Assembly (NCBI GenBank): GCA_005772955.1
Contig: SXID01000129.1
Span: forward strand, 1 to 33,716
DNA: 33,716 nt
Source: Planctomycetia bacterium
Lineage (GTDB): Bacteria > Planctomycetota > Planctomycetia > Gemmatales > Gemmataceae
Direction: 5' to 3'
Shown: positions 1 through 7,874 of the stretch, one piece after another
Numbering within the stretch: the stretch's first letter is position 1
Layout: the number at the start of each line of letters is the position of its first letter
Notes under the pieces: model-generated
The model's input: the letters and a program-made list of their open reading frames with translations, nothing else
The model's database searches: none
What the model was told of the DNA's origin: nothing
Position numbers and translations under genes: made by a program

Positions 1-60
1 CCCTCGCCGGTCGCGTGGGTCGGTCAGTTCGCCAAGACGTTCGACCAGCGATCGGGCCAT
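1..60 (-). CDS. N-terminal start of a transposase-like protein (cut by window edge)
   Basis: Only the first 20 codons are inside the window, read leftward from an ATG at 58-60. They give MARSLVERLGELTDPRDRRG. A GGAG lies six bases before the ATG, a good ribosome binding site. A short basic leader followed by L-x-D-P-R-x-x-R-G is how ISAs1/H-repeat type DDE transposases usually begin (family knowledge from memory). The catalytic domain lies outside the window, so the call rests on this short motif alone. No terminal inverted repeat was recognised in the roughly 100 bases between this start and the next gene. Confidence 0.45.
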   Translation of the reverse strand, partial: MARSLVERLGELTDPRDRRG

Positions 61-164
61 GAGCGGCTCCACACAGAGGAGCACGATCCATACCCAACCA
101 AGCTACCTTGCCCAAGATCAATCCGTGCGTCGCCCTGGCTGAAGTCTGCGAACCGTTGAGCGTA

Positions 165-1625
165 TCAGTCCAGCGGGTACATCGGCCGGTGGATGCGATT
201 GTACTCGAAGCGCGCCGCGTTGATCGCGGTGAGACCAGGCGTGTCCACTTCGATGATCTCGCCGCCCACCGGTGCGTACGCGGCCTTGTACGCGACTGCG
301 GCTTTCACCACGACCGCACGCGCGTGCTTTGGGTCGATGCCAAGGCTCGTGAGCTGACCGAGGCTGAACGGCGGCGTGCGGAGCGTGTTCAGCACGAGCA
401 GGTTGCCGTCGGCAAGGTCGAGTACGGCGGTGTGCCCCTGATCGTTCTGCCGGCGCCCGCCGTGCCGCGATTCCACCTCCACCCACTTTCCGTCGTGAAG
501 CGAGCGCACCGTGCCGCGAACCTGAACCGGGTCGCCGTGAAGCGGTCCCGTTGCGCCGCCGACGGTGACTTCCAACCTCCCCCCCACGCCCGCAGTCTTC
601 GCCTGTTCGACGGCAGCGGGCGCGTGAAGCACGACCACGAACCCCTTCGCCTTCTGCTTCAGCAACTCCGCGAGCAGCACGGTTCCGTCGCCCGCGGACC
701 CGCCGCCGATGTTATCACCGAGGTCGATGAGCAGCGCCGGCGTCTTCATGCAGGCAAGCGCCCGGCGAACCGCTTCTTCCGGTTGCGGGCTGATCACGTT
801 GAGTTGTTCGCGCACGGACCACATCGCGTTCGCGAGTTCGTCCGCAGCGGCCTTCGCATGACTGCGGTTGCCATCGGCGACGACGATCACGCTCGCGCCC
901 ATCTCCGGCACGTCCGCATAGGGGAAGCCGGCCATCAGGCTCACCGAGAGAATGCCCGGTTGTTTCTCCATGTCGCGAGCCGTGCGCATCAAGCCAGCCA
1001 TCGGTTCGCGTGCGGTGTCCTGACCGAGCAGGTTTAACAGCATCGGCGGCTTGGCGACGTGGCACACCGGGCGAATCTCGCCCTTCACCGCGCGCGAAAG
1101 CAACTCCGCTGCGACCAGTCCGCGCTGCCGCTGATCGACGTGCGGGTACGTTTGATAGCCAACGAGCGCGTTCGCGGTCTCCGCCATCTGCGGCGACACG
1201 TTCCCGTGAAAGTCGAGCGACACCGCGAGCGGCACGTTCGGCCCAAGCGCGGCACGAAGCCTTCGGAGCACCTCCGCGTCCGCGTCCGGGTGTTGGGGGG
1301 TGACCATCGCGCCGTGCAGCGCGATCAACACACCGTCGGCGCGAGCGAGCTTCAGCCCGGTCGCGAGCGCGTCGGTGAAGTGGTTGAAGAACTCGTCCGT
1401 GACCGGTCCGGCCGGTGTTGCCCACGCCATCGCAACCGGGACGAGTTCGTAGCCGAACTGCGCCGCTCCCGCGATGAACCCGCCGACTTCGTGGTGCGCC
1501 TCCTGCCAGATCGGAATCACCGCGTCGCCGTAGGTGAGGCTGCCGTCGCGGAACCGTTGCGGCCCCGTTAGCAGCGGGGCGAAGGTGTTCGACTCGTGCA
1601 TGAACCCGCCGATGGCGATACGCAT
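165..1625 (-). CDS. M81 family metallopeptidase (MlrC-like)
   Basis: This 486-residue protein matches the M81/MlrC family, named after the enzyme that finishes breakdown of linearised microcystin. Most members act on unknown small peptides. It begins MRIAIGGFMHESNTFAP, the family's opening with the HESNTF motif. Further signatures are LDFHGN near residue 140 and YPHVDQRQRG near residue 160, His/Asp-rich segments expected to hold the catalytic zinc. A C-terminal MlrC domain follows, with a glycine-rich stretch (GDNIGGGSAGDGT) near residue 300. Length is normal for the family. There is no signal peptide, so it is probably cytoplasmic. The ATG is preceded by AGAGG at seven bases. It is divergent from asd; their shared gap carries a small GC hairpin. 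The natural substrate cannot be told from sequence. Confidence 0.88.
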   Translation of the reverse strand: MRIAIGGFMHESNTFAPLLTGPQRFRDGSLTYGDAVIPIWQEAHHEVGGFIAGAAQFGYELVPVAMAWATPAGPVTDEFFNHFTDALATGLKLARADGVLIALHGAMVTPQHPDADAEVLRRLRAALGPNVPLAVSLDFHGNVSPQMAETANALVGYQTYPHVDQRQRGLVAAELLSRAVKGEIRPVCHVAKPPMLLNLLGQDTAREPMAGLMRTARDMEKQPGILSVSLMAGFPYADVPEMGASVIVVADGNRSHAKAAADELANAMWSVREQLNVISPQPEEAVRRALACMKTPALLIDLGDNIGGGSAGDGTVLLAELLKQKAKGFVVVLHAPAAVEQAKTAGVGGRLEVTVGGATGPLHGDPVQVRGTVRSLHDGKWVEVESRHGGRRQNDQGHTAVLDLADGNLLVLNTLRTPPFSLGQLTSLGIDPKHARAVVVKAAVAYKAAYAPVGGEIIEVDTPGLTAINAARFEYNRIHRPMYPLD

Positions 1626-1639
1626 GGCATAACCTCTAT

Positions 1640-1654
1640 CGCCCCTGCGGGGCG
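1640..1654. repeat. Small GC hairpin in the M81/asd divergent gap
   Basis: A 6-bp stem with a 3-base loop (CGCCCC-TGC-GGGGCG), followed by CTCTAAAC. The same arrangement, CGCCCC-loop-GGGGCG then CTAAA, appears at 7799-7842 between fae and mtdB, so it looks like a member of a dispersed intergenic repeat family and not a terminator. Both flanking genes point away from it. Confidence 0.45.
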
Positions 1655-1756
1655 GACTCTAAACGTGACACTCTACCTCGCGCCTTGTCAACGAGATTTC
1701 ATATGGTTTCAGTGGGCGTAATCTCTCGCCTTATCTCCAACTTCCGAGGTGGTACC

Positions 1757-2773
1757 GTGTCCGTGAACGTGGCGGTTGTCGGTGCGACGGGTGCCGTGGG
1801 CGATCTGATTCGGAAGGTGCTCCAGGAGCGCAACTTCCCAATCAAATCGATCAAATTTCTGGCTTCCGAGAAGAGCGCCGGTAAATCCGTCGAGTTCGCG
1901 GGGAAACAGTACACCGTCGAACGGATCCGCCCGGAAGCGTTCGCGGACACGCAGATCGTCCTGAGCAGTACGCCGAGTTCGGTGAGCAAACAATATTCGC
2001 CCATCGCCGCGAAAGCCGGCGCGATCGTCGTGGACAACTCGTCCGCGTGGCGCATGGACCCGGACTGCCCGCTGGTGGTGCCCGAGGTGAACGCGGAGCA
2101 GCTTCACCACATCAAGAAAGGCATCGTCGCGAACCCAAACTGCGTCGCGATTCCGCTATGCGTCGCGCTCAAACCGCTGCACGACCTCGCAACGGTGAAA
2201 CGCATCGTCATTTCGACCTACCAGTCGTCCTCGGGCAAGGGCGCGACGGGCTTGACCGACTTTAACGCGCAGGTGAGCGCGTGGGCCGCGGGGAAGCCGG
2301 TGCCGGCCCCAACGGCGCACCGGGCGCAACTCGCGGGGAACGTCATCACGCTCGACTGGACGCTCGACCCAAACGGCTTCACGGAAGAAGAGAACAAAGT
2401 CATCAACGAAACGCGTAAGATCCTGGGCGACGCCACCATTGGTGTTTGCCCTACCTGCGTCCGCGTCCCGGTGAAAGTCGCGCACAGCGAATCGATCACG
2501 GTGGAGTTCGCGCGACCGTTGTCGGTCGCCGACGCCAAAGCCGCGCTCGCGAAGGCGCCCGGCGTGGTGTTCATGGACGAAACGAAGGGCGAGTTCCCGC
2601 AGCCGATCCACGCAGAGGGGAGCGACCACACGTTCGTGGGCCGCGTGCGACAAGACCCGAGCAACCCGAACGCGCTGTGCCTGTGGGTCGTCGCGGACAA
2701 CCTCCGCAAAGGCGCCGCGAGCAACGCGGTGCAGTGCGCCGAAGAGTTGGTGAAACGCGGCATTGTAAAGTGA
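1757..2773 (+). CDS. asd: Aspartate-semialdehyde dehydrogenase
   Basis: It reduces aspartyl phosphate to aspartate semialdehyde with NADPH, the branch point to lysine/diaminopimelate, threonine and methionine. The N-terminal Rossmann motif VVGATGAVG and the active-site motif NPNCVAIPL, with catalytic Cys129, are present. STYQSSSGKG and the substrate-binding VPVKVAHSES segment also fit. Length of 338 residues is typical. I chose GTG 1757 because GAGGTGG stands five bases upstream and translation then starts right at the Rossmann strand. An in-frame ATG at 1703 would add 18 residues of no recognisable character. The gene is divergent from the M81 peptidase and followed by a 130-bp palindromic element. 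The product would also supply the homoserine branch used by the thrC-like gene at 14557. Confidence 0.95.
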   Translation: MSVNVAVVGATGAVGDLIRKVLQERNFPIKSIKFLASEKSAGKSVEFAGKQYTVERIRPEAFADTQIVLSSTPSSVSKQYSPIAAKAGAIVVDNSSAWRMDPDCPLVVPEVNAEQLHHIKKGIVANPNCVAIPLCVALKPLHDLATVKRIVISTYQSSSGKGATGLTDFNAQVSAWAAGKPVPAPTAHRAQLAGNVITLDWTLDPNGFTEEENKVINETRKILGDATIGVCPTCVRVPVKVAHSESITVEFARPLSVADAKAALAKAPGVVFMDETKGEFPQPIHAEGSDHTFVGRVRQDPSNPNALCLWVVADNLRKGAASNAVQCAEELVKRGIVK

Positions 2774-2778
2774 AGAAG

Positions 2779-2910
2779 AGAAGAGCGATTAACCACGAAG
2801 GCACAAAGAACACAAAGAAGAGGAAGGCCAGAAAAGTCTTGTCTTGGAAACGCGGCATTCTCTTCTGCTTTCTTTGTGTCCTTTGTGCCTTTGTGGTTAA
2901 TCACTCTTCT
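2779..2910. repeat. Palindromic intergenic element, copy 1 (TTAACCAC family)
   Basis: The left arm runs through GATTAACCACGAAGGCACAA at 2787 and onward to about 2820. The right arm ends in CTTTGTGGTTAATC at 2902. Outside this core, AGAAGAGC (2779-2786) pairs with ACTCTTCT (2903-2910) with one mismatch. The inner arms differ at a few positions, so this copy is slightly decayed. A second, better-preserved copy lies at 15832-15940. The right end stops five bases before the truA ATG, so the element forms the whole truA leader and no ribosome binding site is seen there. It has no coding capacity. It resembles a REP or MITE-like non-autonomous repeat. Confidence 0.85.
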
Positions 2911-2915
2911 GTCTT

Positions 2916-3659
2916 ATGCGCAACCTCAAACTCACGATCCGCTACGACGGGACGGACTTCTTCGGCTGGCAGACGCAGCCCGGCCGCCGCACGGTGCAAG
3001 AGACCATCGAGAAGGCGATCATCGAGATCACACGCGAAGATCGCGTTCGCGTGAACTGTAGCGGGCGCACCGATTCCGGCGTTCACGCGGTCGGACAGGT
3101 CGCGAACTTCTACACCGCCAGCAAGCTCTCGTGCGAAGTGCTGTTCAAAGCGATCAACGCGAAGCTATCCGAAGACGTGAGCGTTCGCAAAGTGGTCGAG
3201 GTGCCGCAGAGCTTCTGCGCGAACAAGGACGCGGTGCGGAAAAAGTACCGCTACGTCATTCAGGACGGCCGCATTCAAGACCCGTTCCTGCGGAAGTACG
3301 CGTGGTTCGTGCGGCAGTCGCTCAACGCAACTGCGATGTTGCGTGCGTCGCGGTGCCTCGTTGGTCAGCACGACTTCCGGTGCTTCGAGACGGAGTGGCC
3401 GAACCGCCTCACGAGCGTGCGGACCATCACGCACCTGAGCGTGAACCGCTTTGGCGAATGCATCTGGATCGACGTGGAGGCAAACGGCTTCCTCTATAAC
3501 ATGGTGCGGGCGATCGCGGGGAGCCTGGTGCAAGTCGGCCGCGGCTTCTGGCCGGAAACGCAGATCGCTGAAGTGCTTCACGCGATGGATAGAAGGCTGG
3601 CAGGACCGACTGCGCCGCCTGAAGGTTTGTTTCTGATGCGAGTGACGTACCCCACCTGA
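2916..3659 (+). CDS. truA: tRNA pseudouridine(38-40) synthase
   Basis: TruA converts uridines 38-40 in the anticodon arm of many tRNAs to pseudouridine. The 247-residue protein has the usual length. It opens with LTIRYDGTDFFGWQTQPGRR, the family start, and carries the catalytic motif GRTDSGVHA with Asp53. The RCFETEWPN segment and the C-terminal GFLYNMVRAIAGSLVQVGRG are the second-half signatures. The ATG at 2916 directly abuts the upstream palindromic element and lacks a visible Shine-Dalgarno, but the family start leaves little doubt. A perfect 20-bp hairpin begins immediately after the stop and separates it from aroA. Confidence 0.97.
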   Translation: MRNLKLTIRYDGTDFFGWQTQPGRRTVQETIEKAIIEITREDRVRVNCSGRTDSGVHAVGQVANFYTASKLSCEVLFKAINAKLSEDVSVRKVVEVPQSFCANKDAVRKKYRYVIQDGRIQDPFLRKYAWFVRQSLNATAMLRASRCLVGQHDFRCFETEWPNRLTSVRTITHLSVNRFGECIWIDVEANGFLYNMVRAIAGSLVQVGRGFWPETQIAEVLHAMDRRLAGPTAPPEGLFLMRVTYPT

Positions 3660-3702
3660 GCCGCGTGCGGCGTAGCGGGCACCCCGCTACGCCGCACGCG
3701 GC
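3660..3702. repeat. Perfect 20-bp hairpin between truA and aroA
   Basis: The left arm at 3660-3679 (GCCGCGTGCGGCGTAGCGGG) is exactly complementary to 3683-3702, with a 3-base loop CAC. It starts one base after the truA stop and ends 12 bases before the aroA ATG. The following GAAAATAAC is not a T-run, so it is not a classic intrinsic terminator on the plus strand. It contains GTAGCGGG and CCGCACGCGGCGAAA, words shared with the palindromes near 16.6, 17.7, 18.9 and 26.3 kb. Confidence 0.9.
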
Positions 3703-3714
3703 GAAAATAACACC

Positions 3715-5025
3715 ATGTCCGACTTCGTCTACCCACCAGAACTCGCAATCGCGCCACTGGCGAAGCCCGTGAATGCGACTGTCGCTGTTCCCGGCAGCAA
3801 GAGCATCACCAACCGCGCGCTGGTCCTCGCGGCGCTGAGTGGGATTCACTCGTGCGAGTTGCGCGGCGCGTTGCAGAGCGAAGACACCGCGGTCATGCTC
3901 GGTGCGCTCCGCACGCTCGGCGCGCTCGGGTTGGATTTTGAGATCGATGACAAAGACCCGACGTGCATCTTCATTTCGCATCCCGAACAACTCGAAGCGG
4001 CCCCGCCAACTGCGGATTTGTTCGTCGCGAACTCCGGAACGACGATTCGTTTCCTCACCGCGATGCTCGGCACACTGAAGGGCCGCTACCGGCTCGACGG
4101 GGTGCCACGGATGCGCGAGCGCCCCATCGAGGAACTGCTCGACGGGATGCGGCAACTCGGCGTAGACGCGCGGAGTGAACGTGGCAACGAGTGCCCGCCG
4201 GTCGTCGTGACCGCGACCGGTGCGATGGGTGGTACGGCGCGGATTCGCGGCGACAGGAGCAGCCAGTTCCTTAGCGGTCTGCTCATGGTCGGGCCATTCA
4301 CCTCGACCGAAACCGTTATCGAGATCGACGGCCCGCTCGTGTCCGAACCTTACGTCGCCATGACGCTCGCGATGATCCGTCAGTTCGGGTACGAGGTCGA
4401 TGTCGGTCCGGGACACCGCTACCGCTTCCGACCGAACCAGGGGCGGAACTTCTGCGGCGCTTACACGATCGAACCCGATGCGTCCGCCGCGTCGTACTTC
4501 TGGGCCGCGGCGGCCATCACCCGCGGACGAGTCACCGTCAGTGGCCTGAACCGCGCGTCGCTGCAAGGCGACGTGCGGTTTGTCGATGTGCTCGCGCAGA
4601 TGGGCTGTCGCGTTGAGGAGTGTGACGCGGGCATCACTGTGCACGGTGGCACGCTTCACGGCGTCGATGTCGATATGAACGACATTAGTGACACCGTGAT
4701 GACGCTCGGTGCGGTCGCGTGCTTCGCCGACGGGCCGACAAACATCCGTAATGTCGGGCACATACGACACAAGGAGACGGACCGCATCGCGGCGCTCGCG
4801 ACCGAACTGCGCAAACTCGGCGCGGGAGTCGAGGAGCGAGAGGATGGGCTGACGATCACGCCGAAGCCGCTTCGCGGCGTCGCGGTCGATACTTACAACG
4901 ATCACCGCATGGCGATGAGTTTAGCGCTGGTTGGGCTGAAGATACCGGGTGTGGCGATTCGTAATCCGGGGTGCGTCGCGAAGACGTACCCCGGGTTCTG
5001 GCAAGACCTGGAATTGCTGAAGTAG
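3715..5025 (+). CDS. aroA: 3-phosphoshikimate 1-carboxyvinyltransferase (EPSP synthase)
   Basis: AroA transfers the enolpyruvyl group of PEP to shikimate-3-phosphate in the chorismate pathway. At 436 residues it is the normal size. Signatures include the N-terminal PGSKSITNRALVLAAL, the segment NSGTTIRFLTAMLG around residue 110, the RDSSQ-like GDRSSQFLSGLLM, and the C-terminal YNDHRMAMSLALVGL. The HKETDRIAAL motif is present before it. These are the substrate-binding loops of the two-domain fold. The ATG follows a strong hairpin and an A-rich stretch, with no clear Shine-Dalgarno. The gene converges on a small minus-strand gene at 5107-5277. Confidence 0.97.
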   Translation: MSDFVYPPELAIAPLAKPVNATVAVPGSKSITNRALVLAALSGIHSCELRGALQSEDTAVMLGALRTLGALGLDFEIDDKDPTCIFISHPEQLEAAPPTADLFVANSGTTIRFLTAMLGTLKGRYRLDGVPRMRERPIEELLDGMRQLGVDARSERGNECPPVVVTATGAMGGTARIRGDRSSQFLSGLLMVGPFTSTETVIEIDGPLVSEPYVAMTLAMIRQFGYEVDVGPGHRYRFRPNQGRNFCGAYTIEPDASAASYFWAAAAITRGRVTVSGLNRASLQGDVRFVDVLAQMGCRVEECDAGITVHGGTLHGVDVDMNDISDTVMTLGAVACFADGPTNIRNVGHIRHKETDRIAALATELRKLGAGVEEREDGLTITPKPLRGVAVDTYNDHRMAMSLALVGLKIPGVAIRNPGCVAKTYPGFWQDLELLK

Positions 5026-5050
5026 GTTGTTGTTGGTCGTGATTGACGGT

Positions 5051-5097
5051 GCTACGCAACAAGTCGCGAGATGACGACTTGCAACTTGTCACGTAGC
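5051..5097. repeat. Imperfect hairpin between convergent aroA and small ORF
   Basis: GCTACGCAACAAGT (5051-5064) pairs with ACTTGTCACGTAGC (5084-5097) at 12 of 14 positions. It lies between the stops of two convergent genes, where a bidirectional terminator would be useful, but no T-run follows on the plus strand. Confidence 0.5.
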
Positions 5098-5106
5098 TTT
5101 CGACAA

Positions 5107-5277
5107 TCACTTTCCTTCCGGCTTCGCCGGTTCGGTCCAGAACGGGCTGATGCGGCGCATCTTGTACAGCAACTTCTCACGCGCCTCGCCGGTCGCGGTC
5201 TCCAGTTGCGCCTTCAGTTTGTTCATCTTCTTCTTGCGCATGTAGCGCCGGTCCAGTTCAATACGCCGCTCGACCAT
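5107..5277 (-). CDS. Small conserved basic protein (56 aa, DUF6800-like)
   Basis: A 56-codon gene read leftward from the ATG at 5275-5277 to the stop at 5107-5109. The product starts MVERRIELDRRYMRKKKMNK and ends ISPFWTEPAKPEGK. It is highly charged, with a KKKMNKLKAQLETA helix likely to be exposed or to bind nucleic acid. GGAG lies about eight bases upstream. I recall small planctomycete proteins of this pattern (ERRxELxRRYxRKKK, grouped as DUF6800), but the name is from memory and no function is known. The reading frame is clean and unlike the shadow frames around it, and the gene fills the gap between aroA and the membrane protein. It is short enough to be missed by gene callers. Confidence 0.72.
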   Translation of the reverse strand: MVERRIELDRRYMRKKKMNKLKAQLETATGEAREKLLYKMRRISPFWTEPAKPEGK

Positions 5278-5318
5278 ATACTGCACTCCGTGAAAGAGCC
5301 GCTCCGAATGTCAAACCG

Positions 5319-6668
5319 ATGACACAAACTTACGCATCCACCCCCCCGGCGACAAGCGCGGTCCCCCGTTCACTGCGCCGAGCACTCATCGCGGTGTGGC
5401 TCCTCTTCGTTCTCTGCGCGCTCGCGTTCGTTGGGATGCTCGGCACCAACGCACCCTACGCCGACGAGTGGGAGTTCGTCCCGGCACTGCTCGGCGACGA
5501 ACCAGTCGTGCCGTGGCTGTGGCAGCAACACAACGAGCACCGGATGCCGCTGCCGCGAGCGATCGTGTTCGCGTACTTCAAACTCACACGCGACTTCCGG
5601 GCCGGGATGGTCCTCCAAGTCGCGATGCTTGCGGCACTGGCGTTGTTCCTCATCCGCCTCGCGGACAAACTGCGAGGCAAGCCGCACTGGGCGGATGCGT
5701 TCTTCCCGGTCTCGCTGCTGCACATCGGGCACTGGGAAAATTTCGTGATGGGCTACCAGGTGTGCTTTGTGCTGTTCGCAGTGTTAGCGACTGCCCTCGC
5801 GGTCGTCGCGCTGCGCACCACACGCGAGAACGCGCTTCGGTCCGGCATGATCGCGGGCGCGTGCTTGATGCTGCTCGCGCTCACCGGCGGTTCGGGGTTG
5901 GTACTCGTGCCAGTGGTCGGCGCATGGCTGGTGTTCGTTGCGGTGAGCGTCTGGCGTGGTGGAGCGAAAGGCAGGGCACTGCTGTTACTCCTGCTTGCGG
6001 CACTACCGCTCGCGTACCTCGGGGTGTACTTTCAGGGCTACCACCGGCCGCCACACCACCCGCCACCGAGTTCCGACTTGGTAGCGGTGACCAACGTGAC
6101 AGGTCAGGTACTGGCGATGTCGCTCGGGATCGGACTGAGCGCGGTGTGGTGGGCCGTGTTCCCCGGTCTGCTCGTGATCGGGAGTGCGACACTCTATCTG
6201 TTGCTCTCCGGGCGATGGAACAAACCCAGCGAACGTCTCTCGGTCACGGGACTGATCGCGGTCGCAGCCGGGGTGACCGGGGTCGCGGTCGCGGTCGGCG
6301 TTGGCCGGGGCGGGTTCTCGCAAGAACACCCGATGGGGCTGTGGTCGCGATACTCACTGCTCACGTGGCCGCTGCTCGCGACGGCGTATCTCTCGTGGGT
6401 GAAATTGGGGGGGGAGTGGATTCCGATCGCGCTGTGCGTCGCGGCGGCGATCGCGATCCCCGGCAACACCGGCGCCGGCATGATGAACGGGGCGCAAGTC
6501 GCGGGCGATTACGCGGGCATCGCGGCGCAGGCCAAAGCCGGACTGACGGCTGAGCAAATAGTGAAGGCGGAGCCATTCAAGATGAGTCATCACGCCGGGC
6601 AGGAAGAGCGGGCGGCACGCGCCATCCCGCTGTTGCGCCGCGACCGTGTCGGCATCTTCGCGAGGTAG
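5319..6668 (+). CDS. Polytopic inner-membrane protein, possibly GT-C glycosyltransferase-like
   Basis: A 449-residue protein with about ten hydrophobic segments from residue 20 to 390. The first helix (LIAVWLLFVLCALAFVGML) is followed at once by a loop with YADEWEFVPALL. An acidic pair directly after the first helix is a feature of GT-C fold glycosyltransferases and their relatives, which use lipid-linked sugar donors. WQQHNEHRMPLPRAI and HIGHWENFVMGYQ are other conserved-looking loop motifs. I do not recognise a named family and the enzymatic role is inference. The C-terminal 70 residues are soluble and charged. The start ATG lies in a gap that also holds the promoter side of the divergent 56-aa gene. 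The next gene follows after six bases, so the two are probably co-transcribed. Confidence 0.8.
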   Translation: MTQTYASTPPATSAVPRSLRRALIAVWLLFVLCALAFVGMLGTNAPYADEWEFVPALLGDEPVVPWLWQQHNEHRMPLPRAIVFAYFKLTRDFRAGMVLQVAMLAALALFLIRLADKLRGKPHWADAFFPVSLLHIGHWENFVMGYQVCFVLFAVLATALAVVALRTTRENALRSGMIAGACLMLLALTGGSGLVLVPVVGAWLVFVAVSVWRGGAKGRALLLLLLAALPLAYLGVYFQGYHRPPHHPPPSSDLVAVTNVTGQVLAMSLGIGLSAVWWAVFPGLLVIGSATLYLLLSGRWNKPSERLSVTGLIAVAAGVTGVAVAVGVGRGGFSQEHPMGLWSRYSLLTWPLLATAYLSWVKLGGEWIPIALCVAAAIAIPGNTGAGMMNGAQVAGDYAGIAAQAKAGLTAEQIVKAEPFKMSHHAGQEERAARAIPLLRRDRVGIFAR

Positions 6669-6674
6669 CGATCC

Positions 6675-7148
6675 ATGGGCAGCTTGTGGTGGTGGTTCGC
6701 CGGCAGCATGATGTTCCTCGCGATCGTCGCGATTGTGGTGCGCTGGCTCTGGTACCTCGGCCGGGTGGTTCACGTCGAACGGTGCCGCGAACTGTTCCGG
6801 CTCCAGCACGAGCGGTTTGAAGAACAATTACTCAAGGCGGCGGGTGCGACCGGGCTGCCGCGCGGGCTACGGTGGGTTGCGTGTCGCATCACCGGCGACG
6901 CGGTGCTTGTCCGCGACACCGCGACTGGCGGGGTCGTTGCGCTGGTGCCGGTGCTGGTGGAGTTTGAACCGGTGGCGGGCGGCGACATGGAGAACGTGCC
7001 CGCGGCTCGCGAGCCGCGCCCGGCGACGGCGGTGTTCACGTTCCACCGTGGGAACTGGCACACCGCGGGGCGAGTCGTGTTCAACCACACGCCCGACCAG
7101 ACCGTGACCGCGTTCCCGGAGTTACAGCGATTACCCGATCACGTGTGA
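6675..7148 (+). CDS. Hypothetical single-pass membrane protein
   Basis: A 157-residue protein with one N-terminal membrane helix (FAGSMMFLAIVAIVVRWLW) and a cytoplasmic or periplasmic remainder. The soluble part is mostly beta-strand-like, with GDAVLVRDTATGGVVALVPV near residue 75 and a TAVFTFHRGNWHTAGRVVFN segment near the end. It starts six bases after the membrane protein gene, which suggests one transcript and perhaps one complex. I do not recognise the family. A short helix rich in Arg, Glu and Gln follows the membrane segment. Confidence 0.75.
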   Translation: MGSLWWWFAGSMMFLAIVAIVVRWLWYLGRVVHVERCRELFRLQHERFEEQLLKAAGATGLPRGLRWVACRITGDAVLVRDTATGGVVALVPVLVEFEPVAGGDMENVPAAREPRPATAVFTFHRGNWHTAGRVVFNHTPDQTVTAFPELQRLPDHV

Positions 7149-7275
7149 CGATTCTCTGCGAAGCGAGGGCGTCCACCGCTGTCGTAATGCGAAATCCGTT
7201 TGCCTTCGCGCGCCGCCCCGCTACCATCTACGCCGTCGGTCCACGCATTACCTCTTCACACTCCGAGGCGCTACG

Positions 7276-7773
7276 ATGTCCATGTTCATCGGCGAAGGTC
7301 TGGTCGGCGACGGCAACGAAATCGCGCACATCGACCTGCTGATCGGCGACAAGACCGGGCCGGTCGGCGTCGCGTTCGCGAACGCACTCGCGACCCAAAG
7401 CCAGGGCCACTCCAGCCTGCTCGCGGTCATCGCCCCGAACCTGATCTGCAAGCCAGCCACGGTGATGATCACCAAGGTCACCATCAAGGGTGCGAAGCAG
7501 GCCGTTCAGATGTTCGGCCCGGCGCAAGCGGCCGTCGCCCGCGCGGTCGCGGACAGCGTCGTCGAAGGCGTCATCCCCGCGAGCAAGGCCGAAGACTACG
7601 TCATCGTGTGCGGCGTGTTCATCCACTGGCAGGCGGCGGACGACAACAAGATCTTCGAGTACAACTACGCGGCCACGAAAATGGCCATCAAGAGCGCGAT
7701 GGCTGGCACGCCGACGGTCGCCGAGATCACCGCCAAGAAGGACACCGTCAAGCACCCGTACAGCCCCAAGTAG
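7276..7773 (+). CDS. fae: Formaldehyde-activating enzyme
   Basis: Fae condenses formaldehyde with tetrahydromethanopterin to give methylene-H4MPT. The 165-residue protein is the usual single-domain length. The N-terminal GEGLVGDGNEIAHIDLLIG carries the conserved His18 that acts as the general acid in characterised Fae. AFANALATQSQGHSSLLAVI and the C-terminal KHPYSPK are typical too. The next gene, mtdB, acts on the product, so the pair forms the first two steps of H4MPT-linked formaldehyde oxidation. Planctomycetes are one of the few bacterial groups with this archaeal-type route. The ATG is not preceded by a strong ribosome binding site. Confidence 0.97.
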   Translation: MSMFIGEGLVGDGNEIAHIDLLIGDKTGPVGVAFANALATQSQGHSSLLAVIAPNLICKPATVMITKVTIKGAKQAVQMFGPAQAAVARAVADSVVEGVIPASKAEDYVIVCGVFIHWQAADDNKIFEYNYAATKMAIKSAMAGTPTVAEITAKKDTVKHPYSPK

Positions 7774-7789
7774 TCGCTGGTTGTTGGTG

Positions 7790-7842
7790 GTTTAGCGGTC
7801 GCCCCGCCGGGGCGACTGCGGCCCTTCGGGTCCGGCGCTAAA
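7790..7842. repeat. Compound palindrome between fae and mtdB
   Basis: Outer arms TTTAGCG (7791-7797) and CGCTAAA (7836-7842) enclose an 8-bp stem GTCGCCCC-GCC-GGGGCGAC (7798-7816) and the word GGCCCTTCGGGTCC. The right half recurs at 10616-10637 after the pseudokinase gene, and the inner hairpin resembles 1640-1654. This is a dispersed family and not a single-use terminator. Confidence 0.8.
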
Positions 7843-7874
7843 ACGGAGTTCGCCCCACCTCATTCCGCACGCCG

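Noticed and set aside
3427-4905. Long open frame on the minus strand opposite aroA
   Set aside because: It lies antisense to a well-recognised gene and has the Arg/His/Glu-rich composition of GC-rich shadow frames. The same applies to the minus frames at 10634-11704, 12604-14061, 14500-15840, 17323-18651 and 19801-21102.
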